From Calocera cornea HHB12733 (lineage: Eukaryota > Basidiomycota > Dacrymycetes > Dacrymycetales > Dacrymycetaceae), in NCBI GenBank assembly GCA_001632435.1, contig KV424092.1, positions 1 through 57,992 of the forward strand: 57,992 nt of DNA, given 5' to 3'. How positions within the stretch are numbered: the stretch's first letter is position 1; every line of letters begins with the position of its first letter. The position numbers were made by a program, and so were the translations under genes. This document shows positions 10,276 to 21,919 of this stretch, piece by piece. The notes under the pieces were generated by a model. The model saw only the letters and a program-made list of their open reading frames with translations. It was not told the DNA's origin and searched no databases.

Positions 10276-11919
10276 TCACATAGGATCGTCGTCGCTGTAG
10301 AACTCGTCGGAGTCGTCGTCGACGGTCGCCAAGTTCGTGAAGTCGACCTTGTAGCGGAGAATGCCTCCGATGCCACCGAAGCCCTTGACGAACTGAGAGC
10401 CCTCTTGGGAGCGATCGGTGACGAACTGTGTCCATCGTGAGCAACTGGGTTCTAAAAGACACAGAATCAACATACCTCGAGATCGGCACCGAAGTCCTTG
10501 TAGCGCTCGGCGAACCACTCAAGCAGCGACTGCGGCTCGGCAACCTGCTCCATCTCGAGGCCAGTGCTCTTATCCATGAACTTTTCGCGGTCCTTCTCCT
10601 GGTCCTTGCGGGCGTGAATGACGATCTCCTCTGTGCTCTTATCAGAATGTGATACTATGGATCCAAAGAAATGCCATACCTCCTGCAGCATTCCTCAGCC
10701 TGTAGCGGGTGGTATCCAGGTTCTCCCAGACGATGAGGGTCTCGACGGCACCCATCTCGAGTGCCTTGAGCGTGTCGTCGACACCGAAGCAGTATTTGCC
10801 AGTGTCCTGAGAGATCTCATCGAAATACTTCTGGATCAGCTTCTTCTCCTGGACAAATTTGACGTTGGCCAAGCTCTCGGCCGCGAGCTCGATCGCCTGG
10901 TTGAACCCGTTCTCGCCGCCGTAGGACACGTCGACAATCTTGATGATCTTGGCCACCAGACGCTGGTCGAACATGTCGCTCTGGCTCAGCTCGGTCTTGA
11001 AATCGGCCGAACCGGCGAGCACGAGACCCGCAACGTTGACTTTATCGTTCGTGATGAAGTGCTGCACAGCCAGCTCGGCAACCTTGCGCACGTAGTTGTG
11101 GCGCTTCTCGTCACGCAGACGGGAGAAACGCAGCGCAGATTGACCACCACGGCCGTGCTTCTTGGGAAGATCGACGGTGAACTTGTGGATCACGTCGCGG
11201 GTGTTGCCCGCGAGGGTGCCAAACAGGGTGCCATTGCCGTCCATGACAATGAAGCCAAACTTGGAGTCTGACTCGAGCAGCTCAGACAGAGCTTCGGTGT
11301 GGAACTTGTTGTCGCAAAGGTAGAGAGATCTAGTGGACCGTCAGCTACAGAGGTTTATGGGGGAACGAGATGAAATGCGTACGTGTTGATCGGCTTGTGA
11401 GGCTCGAAGTCGAAAGACACCTTCTTCTCTTTTCCCTCGTCGGTCAGGATGGTGCCGACGAACAGGACCAGCCCATTTGGGGGAACACGCGTGTAGAGCT
11501 TCAAGCGCTGCTGGGTGGAGGTGATGGCCGCCAGCACGGAAAGCCGGTTCACACGCGATTTGATGTTGGATGCAGTACCATATTCTTGGGTGAGCATTGC
11601 AGAGACACGAGAGATTTGATCCTGGGGGAATACATGAGCATATAGAACGGGGATGATGGATTGGCATAGACTCACCTTGGGCGGGATGATCAGACTGATC
11701 ATGGACGTGCCAGCTCTGATCATAGAGTCAGCATACTGCGAGTAGAGCCAGAGTTACAGCTCCTCGAGCGCGACACTCACCCCCTAGCAGTATCCAGACT
11801 CTTGATCAGCTTCTTGATCTTCCACACCTGCTCATCTCATCAGCGCCAAGTCCCGGCCAGTGCGAAAGAGCACGCACCTGGATGTTCTGCTCAGCGATGT
11901 CCTGTTGTGATTGACTCAT
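10276..11919 (-). CDS. SUP45: eukaryotic peptide chain release factor eRF1
   Basis: Predicted exons (minus): 11919-11878, 11827-11781, 11715-11676, 11621-11383, 11329-10680, 10630-10476, 10425-10276; 440 aa, normal for eRF1. It recognises all three stop codons in the ribosomal A site and triggers peptide release with eRF3. Diagnostic motifs are present and correctly spaced: NIKS at 62-65, YLCDNKF (YxCxxxF) at 126-132, and GGQ at 184-186 within [13 protein letters not shown]. The C-terminal eRF3-binding domain contains [17 protein letters not shown] and [19 protein letters not shown] and ends [12 protein letters not shown]. Divergent from the RPA34-like gene, sharing a 645-bp upstream region. 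The UGA stop is followed in frame by a long open extension (next feature). Confidence 0.96.
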
Positions 11920-12564
11920 AGTTTCGATTTTACAGTGGCGCGAACGACGTCAACGAGAGCAGCCGCAGTGGTATTCGAAAGCTGATGCGGACGAGCCGAG
12001 ATGAATGTGGTGGTATGCGTGCAAAGAGCGCGCAGGTGCGAGCTTGCCTTGAGGTGTGGCAGGCGAGGCAGGGTGCACCCGCGGCTAGTGCCGGTGCGGG
12101 CGGTCAAGGGGGAAAACTGCAGCGCCCAGATTAGCTTCCGGTCAGCTGGGCGTGTGAGCGGAATGACGAGCAGCGGCGAACTCCACAGTCACCATACACT
12201 CAGGCAGGGCACAGGGAGACGAGCTTGCTACATTTGCAAGTCACATTGTTCGTATTCTCGCCGTAATGACTGGCGTCCGCGGCATGGGCGATGAAATCCC
12301 AATCCCGGATTCCGGCTAATGGGCGGAGATTCTATCTTCGCTGACCCAATCCTTTGATATTCTGATCACTCCAGGGAGCTGACAGTGCTCGACCCAACCA
12401 AAATTGGATTGTACTCGTGGCCGAGAAGGCGGTGTGCTGGCACTTCGATCGTAGCGAGGAGCGGGATAACCTCGCCTCCGACGCCCCGAATTGGCACCTG
12501 AGGACCCTTTGCCAAAAGTTGCAGATGCCCTCCATAGCGCGTCCCCGATACCCAACCTACCAAA
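11920..12564. promoter_or_regulatory. divergent promoter region of eRF1 and the RPA34-like gene
   Basis: 645 bp between two divergent start codons. No TATA box or family element is recognised with confidence. It holds no supported gene; short frames on both strands lack family features. Confidence 0.5.
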
Positions 12565-14010
12565 ATGGCGGCCGGACGTTCCTCGCCCACTGCACTCGAG
12601 AAGACCCAGGCGGCGCTAGCTGCTGCTGGGCTCATTCCCCCTATTGGGAGCTCCAGCAAGGCGAAGCCAAGGAAGAGCAAGGAGTTCAAGAGCCGGGAGG
12701 TTATCGACGATGATTATGATTTGGATGAGGAGATGGACGAACCTGTGGTGTCAGAGGTGCAAAAAGAAAGCCGCGCCGACGATGTCGATAACGACAACGA
12801 CAACGATGATGATGAGGAGGATGAAGAGGACGACGACGAAGCTTCCCCCTCTCCCCGAAAGCAACTGTACGTCTCTCTATTTCCCGCCTTTGCTCCTGCC
12901 GACGCCATGTAGGGACGACGCCCCACCCTATCCCGGTCTCTCAAAGGTGACCGAGCCCGGCCCCCCCGAGTTCGACTACAGCGCCCTTTCCTCTAACCCG
13001 AACCTCGACATCTGGCTGATCCGCGTTCCGCCAAACATCAAGCCCAAATACCTGGAAGGGCTTGAGCTCGACCTTCAGGCAAACGACCAAGGGCGACTGG
13101 GGAGCTTCAAGCGGAAGGACGAGGTGTTCGAGATACGGGATGCGAAGGACGCTGGAGGGGCTGAGGAGATGCAGGGGCTGACGGTGCTGCTGAGGGAGGA
13201 AGGGAAGGGGAAGGCAACGCATAAGATTGGTATGCACCTCCCAACGGTCCTTTCTATACTTTACCTAACGGGTACACAGCTCCACGACCAGTAGCACGAC
13301 ACCTCGTGATCACGCAATCCCTCCCCAGCCTCCCCACTCCCACTCCCACCTCAACAGGCAGCAGCAGCTCCCGCACCCGCGCCGCCATAACAGCCCAGCC
13401 CTCCCAGCCGCCCCCAGACTACACGATCGCATCGATGCGCCCACCTTCCAAGGCGCAGCCCGAGCGGCTCAGCTACCGCTTTGCGCCCGTGGGGACGTGG
13501 GAACATCGGAAGTCCATCGTGGATGGGCTGCCGGAGAGGAGGGAGGAGGAGGAGGAGGATGTCGTTATGGCTGATGTGGTGCCTGTGGTGGAGAAGCCTA
13601 AGAAGAAGAAACGGGAGTCGGCGGAGGGGGTGGCGGCTGTGGCCAGTGTTTCTGTAAAGCTGGAGAGCGCAGAGAAGCCCAAGAAGAAGAAGCGGAAGAG
13701 CGAGACAGGGGAGGCGGAGAGCAAGGCTACGGCGGTGCTCCCAGTCGACGTGCAGATCAATGGCGAACCTGCGAAGAAAAAGAAGAAGCGACATTCTGAG
13801 GAGGGCGCTTCGGTGGCAGCTGCTCCTGCACCAGCCGTACCAGTAGACGCACCCGCAGACGGCGAGAAGAAGAAAAAGAAGAAAAGGCGGGACAGCGCTG
13901 CCGATGCCGCCATTGCTCCTGCACCAGAACCTGAGAAGAAGTCGAAGAAGCGGAAGCACGAGGACGGGGAGACGCCAAAAGTCAAGAAGCCTAAGCACGA
14001 GAGTTCATAG
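12565..14010 (+). CDS. RNA polymerase I subunit RPA34-like (A34.5)
   Basis: Predicted exons 12565-12866, 12913-13229, 13280-14010; 449 aa. After a basic/acidic low-complexity N-terminus (a DNDNDDDEEDEEDDDE run), exon 2 contains the A34.5-type core: PPEFDYSALS, NLDIWLIRVPPNIKPKYLEG, then KIAPRPVARHLVITQSLP across the second junction, and a conserved-looking RFAPVGTWEHRKSIVDGLPE. The C-terminus is a long tail with at least four KKKKR-type clusters separated by Ala/Glu/Val spacers, typical of this nucleolar Pol I subunit, which partners A49 in initiation and elongation. In other fungi the family is shorter; the extra length is the tail. The assignment rests on domain order and tail composition. 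Confidence 0.7.
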
Positions 14011-14242
14011 GGCTTGTTCCGAGGAGAGGTTGGGACGAGACGGGATGAGACGGCGCATCACACACATATCACGTAGCATACATTCGCTCTACAACTAATG
14101 ATACACTGACATCATCACAAGCTCAGCAGCCGTAGCCGCACATGCACATCGCCTGCCCCACAGGGGGAGAACAGACACAGACACAGATCATCGAACAAAT
14201 GGAGTGATAGAAAGGACAGGAAACGAAGAGGCGCAGTAAATG

Positions 14243-15936
14243 TTATTGCGAGTGCCGGTGGCCGGCGACCACCTCCGCCCCGCATGCTTGGGCCAGCTCG
14301 TAGCATACTACGAGGATCGCCGGGCCCAGGAGGTCAACGACGCTGCTCTGGATCGGGAGGCAGTAGGTGTCCGGGTCGAGCTGGTGCCGCCAGAAGAGGT
14401 GGGTGAGCCAGTATGCGACCAGGAGGGAAAGCGCCGTCTATGTGACATGTGCATCAGCATATATCTCACTGCAGGTGGGGAGAAGCATACCGTCATGATG
14501 AAGCCTATGACGAAGAAGACGACGAACACGCCGGGGAGGGACATCCACCCAACCGCCCAGACGAACAGGAGGTACAGCAGCGCCACGGGCAGGCTGACTG
14601 CGAGCAGTGTGAAGCCTACGACGACGGGTCGTTCCCCGTTCTCCATGTCCTTGTTGATGCGGGGGAAGCCGACCGCCCCAGTGCTGCTGGTGCTGCTGCC
14701 GTCCTCCGTCCCCTCTGTCCCTTGGGCGGCTGCCTCTGCCGCCGCATGCAGTGCAGTCGACAAGCGGGAGACGAACACGCTGCCCACGCTGCCCGGCACG
14801 CCGCCAATGACTATCGCCATCATCCCGAACCCCTCGTAGTCGCGCACAAACCAGTCGAGCACCATCCCCGCACATGCCGAGATCAGCATCGCCCCGAAGA
14901 GAGCGGACCAGCCGTCGCTCAGCAGCGGACGGACGTCGGCGTTCCTCCGCGTGCGGAGGAATGCGAGCAGGCCGAGCAGGCCGAAGGCGGTGGAGAGCAG
15001 GGCTGGGAGGGGCGAGGATACCACGGGGAGGAGGAAGGTCGCGAGGATCGCGAGGAGGGAGAGGGTTAGGAGGTCACCCAGGCAGGCAGCGAGGGGCGAG
15101 GTGATGTTGTCTGGGTCGAGCGACCAGTGTCGACAGAGAAGCACCAGCGCGCACATGAAGGAGCCGAGGATGACGGCGCTCAGAGAGGCCGCGCTGAGTG
15201 CGCAGGAGAGGACAGTGGTGAACCTGCGAGCAATCAGCGGAGTTGGGTTCGGACAAAACAGGATACACACTCGAGGAATCCAGACCGGCTCATCATCTTC
15301 TGTACTTTTCGCTTGCTCTTCCCCACCGCGCCGAGGGCGAAGCTGACACCTGCCGCGACAGCGCTCACAGCGATCGCCTGCACCTGGAGCAGCCACAAAT
15401 TCCCCATCACGAGCGCACGCCTCGCCTTGGTCGTGTCGAGCGCGCCGATGTTCGCGGACGTCGATAGACGCGCAGACAGGTTCATCTCGATGTTGCCCTT
15501 GAGGTTGATGAGGATCGGCACGAGGATGAGCAGCTCGTCAACCCGGCGGAAGGCGCGCCAGCCGGAGATCTGCTCGAGCAGCTCGCCAGCGAAGACCATC
15601 CCGATGGTCGTGAAGAGGAGGGTTGGGCAGGTCTACACGGTGTTACCGTTAGTATACTGCAGCATATATGCGGGTCTGAGCACGCACCTCGAGCAAAATC
15701 CGTCTAATGATGCTCCACCTGCCCTCCCTCACCACCCGTCTCACCTCCCCGCCGCTGAGCAGACCGCGCCTTGCATGAGCATCGTCCTTTGAACGGGCAC
15801 CGTAGTGTTTCCCCAATATATCGTCCTCGTCGTGCTCATGCTCGGTCTGCTCCGTGCCAGTGGGCGAGTCGGTGGTGCGCGTGGCGCTGGTGCCGTGGGG
15901 CTCATTGTGCGAGAGGACGCGTAGGGGGGAGTCCAT
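14243..15936 (-). CDS. SLC41-type divalent cation transporter (copy 2)
   Basis: Predicted exons (minus): 15936-15688, 15632-15271, 15223-14491, 14437-14243; 512 aa. Same domain plan as copy 1: a hydrophilic N-terminus with an acidic HEHDEDD patch, then LVPILINLKGNIEMNLSARL with STSANIG, and a second half beginning NITSPLAACLGDLL and ending SVVDLLGPAILVVCYELAQ. Compared with copy 1 it has a private phase-0 intron after RRILLE (15687-15633) and lacks the NP/DNI intron; two introns are shared in position and phase. The loop around residues 380-405 is enlarged by Ala/Gly/Ser-rich sequence. Divergence is high, so this is an old paralogue pair, not a recent duplication. Convergent with the RPA34-like gene. 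Confidence 0.88.
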
Positions 15937-16609
15937 TCACTGGTTGGGGTGGTCGCTGTGAAAGAGGGAACAAAACGGCAGGCGAGGAGCTGGTGCAGAG
16001 GAGCAGCTTTAGAAGGGGCGAACAGCGAGTGTTCGGACGCTGTAAACCAGCGAGGATCTGGAGGATCAGGGGAAGAAGGGTGAGGGAAGATCACCTCGGT
16101 AGCGAATCATCTCGCGCTGATATTTACTGCCGATCGGCAGGCTACATTAGGTTATCCTACATAACATGCACGCCATTCAGACCCATCCTCTCCACACCCG
16201 CAGGCTCGCCATCACGGCACATGAACGTAAACACGCCGGACTCGGCGCATTCGGCCTTGCCGCTGCGGGCAGGGTGTGCAGCGGGTCTGGCCTTGGCGGA
16301 GGTGATGGGACGGAGGCATGTCTGCCGTGTGCGCCGATGGGCGGTCTATATCTGGCCGCGTCCCGCTGGACAGGTCTCAGGGACGAGCGCCGATTGGGCG
16401 AGTTTGCAATCTTGCTCGGACGACGAAGGGGCTACATGAACTCTTGGGCTTTGGTAGAAAATGAGCTGTGCATCCATCTGAACCCTCAGAAGTTGCTGCT
16501 CCCCGCCTTTTGTTTCGTTCGTGCATATCTACTATCATTTTTCACAAGTCTATCTACGCCCGTAGGTTGCTTGGTCTGACTTCGCCCGCCGAGAAAGCTA
16601 AGAAAGTGC
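15937..16609. other. intergenic region, no supported gene
   Basis: 673 bp between SLC41 copy 2 and NLR relic 2. Overlapping plus-strand frames here (to 16439 and 16579) have no recognisable domain, and one runs through the SLC41 promoter; I do not call a gene. Confidence 0.5.
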
Positions 16610-17762
16610 CTACCTCATGCCAAGCCCGGTTGATATCGTCCAAGACGAGGTTTGCCAACTCCGCATCTGTCGCATGTCCACTCCGAGCCCAATCCTCGGA
16701 TATGTATCACGAAACACTTCCCTCCTTGCTGTCTGGGCGGCGCTCCTTCATGTTGGCCCGCCTCATATGGCGGTGCCACTTGTCCACGAGCAGTTCGGTC
16801 GCTTCCTTCTTGAGATCGTGGCGGATGCAGCACTCTATGCCCTGCATGAATGCCGCGTACTCATCATCCCGTCGCAATAGCTCGTAAGTACTCGCCAACA
16901 GTCTGAGGCCCTTCGCGACATTGGCATAGACCTTGAGTGTCTCCCAACTGCCCATTGCTTGCTTGACGGTTGATATACTCTTATCAAACGATTCCAGTCT
17001 GAAGTGACAAACTGCACGCAGATGAAAAGACTAGACCGTTTCGTGAAGCAGATTCAGGGGCTCCGAGGCCGCAACGGCGGCTGAAAACAGGCAAATCGCA
17101 TCCGCCCAGTTACCCCGCTTCATTTGCAGCTTGCCCAAAGTCATAGTGGTCCAGGTGATATCCCAAAGCATTATCTCCTCGAGATAAACCTTGAGTGTTT
17201 CACTATACTGCTGATAGCTATCTTCCATCTTGCCTTGTACCTCGTACGCCTGGCGAAGCTGCCCACAGCAGTGGGCGAAAGCACGCATATCATTGTTCTT
17301 CTTGTTGGCCTCTTTTTCCTCCATCAATAGCCGAATTGCTTCTTGCGCATTACCTTGAAATATGAGAGGCTGCTCCTCCAATATCACCCGTGGTTCATCC
17401 AAGTATGGTCGAAAGGGAGGGGGTGCGTGATATTCTTTCACTCGGTGTATCGAAAATTTTGCCATGTCCACTCACGGCCTGCTAGGTAGAACATGGCCTT
17501 CAAGCCCCATAATAAACCAAGCAGATCTCCGAGCGTAGTGAAGTCCTGTGCAAAGACCAGAGCAGCGTCAATCAGAGGGAGAGGATCCTCTTTTCTGTAA
17601 AACACCATCACCACAACCACTCCATGAATGGCATATAAGCAGCTCCCAAGAAAAATCAGATTGACTCCTGAGGACATGCTGAACCAGGAATAAGAGATTC
17701 CCGAGACAGGGATCAAGTTCCATGAAAATTCCATTTGTGCCGCGCCATTCTTCATACATCAA
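16610..17762 (-). pseudogene. NLR remnant (relic 2), TPR portion only
   Basis: The minus strand encodes pieces similar in order to the TPR half of relic 1 and the intact NLR: YAIHGVVVVMVFYRKEDPL..LLWGLKAMFYLAG (17640-17470), then NAQEAIRLLMEEKEANKKNN..GQLRQAYEVQGKMEDSYQQY (17370-17200) ending in a stop at 17031, then HFRLESFDKSISTVKQAMGSWE..LRRDDEYAAFMQGIECC (17010-16800). A GTGAGT..AAG intron (about 17480-17370) may join the first two pieces. No N-terminal helical or NB segment is found upstream. The piece after 17031 is in another frame. Probably a truncated, decaying copy; a small expressed TPR protein cannot be excluded. Confidence 0.55.
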
Positions 17763-18205
17763 AGTACCACGGAGAAAGTAGTAGTAGATGAGTTAGGCAT
17801 TTGGGTGAGCGATTGTGCGTTTAGTGGGTCAGAATGCGAGTGGGGGAGGAAGGAGCGCGTTTTTGCCTGCTTATGAAACAGATACCGTCGAAGTGCGGAA
17901 ACCCGGGAAAATGGACTATTGCATTGAAACGCTCCGAAACGGAAAGTGATTAGAAGACGTCAGAATTTTTTGTACTGCTTCGGGCCGGCTGTTGCCCTCC
18001 CCACTGGCACGGGAGTGCGGCTCCGCGGACCGCCGAGCATGGTTGACCCGGTGCAGAATTCTTGGAGGATGATCGTGTGTTGTTGGCTCAAGCCTTGGCT
18101 CGCAAAAAGAAATTGTAACCGGTGACCAAAGAAGCAGAGTCTGCGTCCAATTTGGCATGATGAAGAACGATCGGAGGAACATCGATCGAGGGACGCGTCA
18201 AGACA
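17763..18205. other. intergenic region, no supported gene
   Basis: Between NLR relic 2 and the NTH1 gene. No domain-bearing frame and no clear repeat seen. Confidence 0.5.
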
Positions 18206-18388
18206 TTGGGATCTCGATCGCGTCCATCCTTCCTCCGCGACTCACGAGTCCGCTATTTGACGGGAACGAGGTCGTCCTCGTCCTCATCATCTCGCCGACC
18301 TTCGACTACACCGGCACAACGTGCATCACCGTACGTCAAGTTGGCTACTCTCCTACGGGCTACATTGCCAAGACTCTCCCCCTGCGCC

Positions 18389-19779
18389 ATGGCCTACCTT
18401 CGTACGACCCCATCGCGCGTCTCCCGCCCAACGCCAATCAAGCCCGAGCCGTCCCCCTCCCCCTTGCGCACTCCAGCGCGGCGCAGCAAGTCCACCGCCG
18501 CTGTCAAGTCCCAAACGAAAGAGGAGGAAGATGCGAAGGGAGAAGCAGCTTCTGCAGCGCTCGCCGCCTCGCTCGCTTCGTACGCGTATCCAGGCCGGAC
18601 GACGCGCTCTGCGTTCAAAGGCGGGTTGAAGCGACCTGCCTCGCCGAGTGATGCCTCGAGCACTACCGCCGTGGCGTCCACCTCTACCCCAGCGGTGAAG
18701 CGTGCGCGCACGATCTCAGCCGCCTCTCCTTCCCCATCGAAAAAGAACAAGCCGATTCAGATGGAGCTCTCCAAGCCCCACCCGGCCCCGCCCCGCTGGA
18801 AGGAACAATTCATGCTCATCCGGGAGATGCGCTCCAAGCTCATCGCTGCGGTCGATACAATGGGCTGCGACCGCCCGCAGGACCGGGATATTGATCCCAA
18901 GAGCCGCAGGTTGACGGTCCTCATCAGTCTGATGCTGAGCAGCCAGACGAAGGACGAGACCACTAGTGCGGCGGTTACCGGGCTGGCGCAGAGGCTCGGG
19001 GGCGTTATCACGCTGGAGGGGCTGTTGGGAGCGAGCGATGAGTTGGTACAGGAGGCGATTTGCAAGGTTGGGTTTTGGAGGAGGAAGACAGTGTGCGTTC
19101 ATAATGTCATTTGCTCGTACCATATCCTGACCACTTGCGTAGGTACATACGACAAAGTATGGAGAAGCTACGCGACGAGTTTGGCGGAGATGTACCGAAG
19201 ACAGTTGACGAGCTTTGTTCCCTGCCCGGCGTCGGCCCGAAGATGGCCTTTCTCTGTCTCCAAAACGCGTGGGACATCAACGTCGGTATTGGCGTAGACA
19301 CGCACGTGCACCGGATCACGAACCGCCTTGGGTGGCACAAGCCGCCCACGACGACACCCGAGCAGACGCGGCTGAACCTGCAGAGCTGGCTGCCGAAGGA
19401 GTATCACGCGGAGATCAACCATATGCTCGTTGGGTTCGGGCAGGCGCTGTGCTACCCTGTTGGGCCGAGGTGTGATCTGTGCGAGCTGGCGGAGAAGAAA
19501 CTGTGCCCGAGCCGGAGCAAGGTCGGGAAGGTCGAGGGGCGGAGGGAGGTGATGTGGAAGAAGGAGGAGGGCGGAGAAGTCAAGGTCGAGGTGGAGGAGA
19601 TTGGGGAGCTGAGCGGGAGGCGGGAGATCATCGTAGATGTGCCTGGAGAGGGCAGCGCGGAGGTGGACGTGAAGGTCGAGGAGGGGGAGGGGGAGGTAAA
19701 CGAGATTGTTGAGGAGGTTGAGAAGGCGGCGGAAGGGAAGGAGGTCGATGGCCGGGTAAGGGACGCGCTGGATTGGTGA
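18389..19779 (+). CDS. NTH1: endonuclease III homologue (DNA glycosylase/AP lyase)
   Basis: Predicted exons 18389-19092 and 19143-19779; 446 aa. Removes oxidised pyrimidines and nicks AP sites in base-excision repair. The helix-hairpin-helix LPGVGPKMAFL carries the catalytic lysine (K268), and GIGVDTHVHRI carries the catalytic aspartate (D287). Four cysteines (338, 345, 348, 356) form a probable 4Fe-4S cluster in CYPVGPRCDLCELAEKKLC; the last spacing is 7 instead of the usual 5. A Ser/Pro/Lys-rich N-terminus of ~170 residues and a Glu/Val-rich C-terminal tail of ~90 residues are extra. The start has a good context (GCCATGG). An in-frame ATG at 18206 would add 61 Arg/Ser-rich residues, a possible mitochondrial presequence. 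Confidence 0.93.
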
Positions 19780-20053
19780 TCCTCACTCATCTACCTGCGC
19801 GGGTCTTTGGGGCTGTTGGGTTACTTATCACTGTATACATTACTTATTGTTGGATCATCCAACTTGCACAACACGCGTATTTGTTCTTGATGGACGATAG
19901 ACAAAATAAACGCACCAGGCGCTGAACCCTAGCGCGCATAACTTACACGTCCCTCTTCTCCAAAAGTGCCCCCTACGTCACACGTCCCCATCTCACGCAT
20001 CCACACCTCCCGCGCTCTCCTCGTTTCTTCCTTCCCTTCCATCCCCTCCCACG

Positions 20054-21802
20054 ATGCCCGACTGGGCGTCCATCCCCTATCTACACCTCCCCTTCTGGCG
20101 CTCCCTCTGGCCGCCGCACCTCCCACGCAAGCCCCTGCATGCCCTCCTTCTCGGCATCTTCGCCGGCCTCACCATCTCCCTCTCCTCCGCCTCGGTCGGG
20201 CTGTACCTCGAGCACAGGAGGAGGGAGGCGATCCTGAGGCGCTTACCGCCTAGACCGATTGAAATTAGACGGGATGAGGTCGTCACGGGCATCACGGGGT
20301 TGATTGGGAACACGCCGCTGTTGAGGATCGAGAGTTTGAGCGAGGCAACGGGGTGCGATATTCTGGTGAGTTCAGTTCTATCTCAGGCAGTATTATCACT
20401 GAAGATATGATAGGGTAAATGCGAAGTAAGAAAGACGTCCGTAATCTATGGGCGATACTGACGTATCTCAAGTTTCTGAACCCAGGCGGGAGCGTGAAGG
20501 ATCGAGTCGCGTTGAAAAGTATGGTTTACCCCTCCGCAGGAATCGCAATCTGATGGGATACTTTAGTGATCGAGGATGCCGAGGAGCAAGGTCTGCTGCA
20601 TCCCAACTCTGGATCTATGATCTTTGAGGGAACAGTCGGGTCTACGGGAATATCACTAGCCACGGTCGCCCGAGCAAGGTGTGCCGTATCATCTCGCTTC
20701 CATGATCTTGCCATCTGATGCACATGCAGAGGATATGACACGACAATAATAATGCCCGACGACGTGAGCGCCGAGAAGCGTCAAGCCCTCCTCTGCCTCG
20801 GCGCGCACGTGGAGCAAGTCCGTCCCGCGTCCATCGTCGACCAAAAGCAGTTCGTCAATCTCGCGCGCCAACGTGCACTCGCCTTCGGGCGCACGACCCT
20901 CCCGCAGGAGTCGGTCAAAGATGCCGTCGAGACCGCTTCGGAGGCTGACCCCGCTCCGCCGACGGACGACATCGTCGTCGCCAGCCAGGCCTCGCCCACC
21001 GAAGCACTGCACCAGCCGAACGGCGCCCTGCGTGGACTGGAGCTGGAAGAAGCCCCTCGTGGGTTCTTCGCGGACCAGTTCGAGAACCGCTCGAACCACG
21101 ATGCGCACTACCTCGGCACGGGGCCGGAGATCTGGCGCCAGACCAACGGGACCCTCGATGCGTTCGTCGCTGGCGCAGGGACGGGAGGGACCATCTCGGG
21201 CACGGGCCAGTATCTGAAGGAACAGAAGCCGGAGTTGTTGATCGCCCTAGCTGACCCGCAGGGAAGCGGGTTGTATAATAAAATTCGGTATGGGGTCATG
21301 TTCGATCCGAAGGAGAAGGAGGGGAGCAAGCGCCGGCATCAGGTGCGTGTCCTCGTGCTACCGCCTATCAATGAGGTTCTCACTGATTGTGTAGGTGGAC
21401 ACGGTCGTCGAAGGGATCGGTATCAATCGCCTGACGAAGAACTTCGAGCTGGGACTGCCGATAATTGACACTGCGTACCGGGTTACGGACCCCGAGGCGG
21501 TCGCCATGTCCCGCTGGCTTGTAAAGCACGACGGGCTGTTCCTGGGCTCGTCGAGCGCGTGTAACCTCGTTGCTGCCGTGAGGTTGGCGAGGAAGCTGGG
21601 AAAGGGGCACACGATCGTCACTATCCTGTATGTATGCGCCTTTGGGGAGAGTGGACGGAGGCTGACTATAAGCAGGTGCGACTCGGGGAACAGGCACTAT
21701 TCCAAGTTCTGGAACGACGAGTATCTCAAAAAGGCGGGAATTCCGATCGACCTGTCGATCGTTGCAGACCTCGTTGACGGACGGGAGCGGACAACCACAT
21801 AA
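20054..21802 (+). CDS. membrane-anchored cysteine synthase-like PLP enzyme
   Basis: Predicted exons 20054-20365, 20414-20425, 20473-20518, 20567-20678, 20730-21342, 21395-21627, 21676-21802; 484 aa. Fold-type II PLP enzyme of the cysteine synthase/CBS family. The PLP lysine is K117 in FLNPGGSVKDR; the substrate/phosphate loops are GTVGSTG and AGAGTGGTISGTG. A hydrophobic segment (about residues 28-48, HALLLGIFAGLTISL) followed by a basic stretch suggests an N-terminal membrane anchor, as in the fungal mitochondrial outer-membrane cysteine synthase-like proteins. An inserted Glu/Ala/Pro-rich region (EADPAPPTDD) interrupts the core near residue 230. Exon 2 is a 12-nt microexon (codons GKCE), required to restore the conserved GKxEFLNPGG. 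Convergent with the oxidoreductase gene, 117 bp apart. Confidence 0.88.
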
Positions 21803-21919
21803 AACAGCGTTGTTGGATACCATTGTGTTCATTAGACGAAACGGTCATGAGTGTGATCTCTCAGAAAGTAATATGTACATTAACAGCGCCGAGACCAAGG
21901 CGAGTCTCGTTTGTTGCGT

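Noticed and set aside
16166..16579. 137-codon plus-strand frame as a gene
   Set aside because: No domain, no splice or start support, and it overlaps the promoter region of neighbouring genes.
4388..17762. Inverted segmental duplication containing SLC41 and NLR copies
   Set aside because: The NLR relic lies downstream of SLC41 copy 1 but upstream of copy 2, and the intervening genes are not duplicated; divergence is high.
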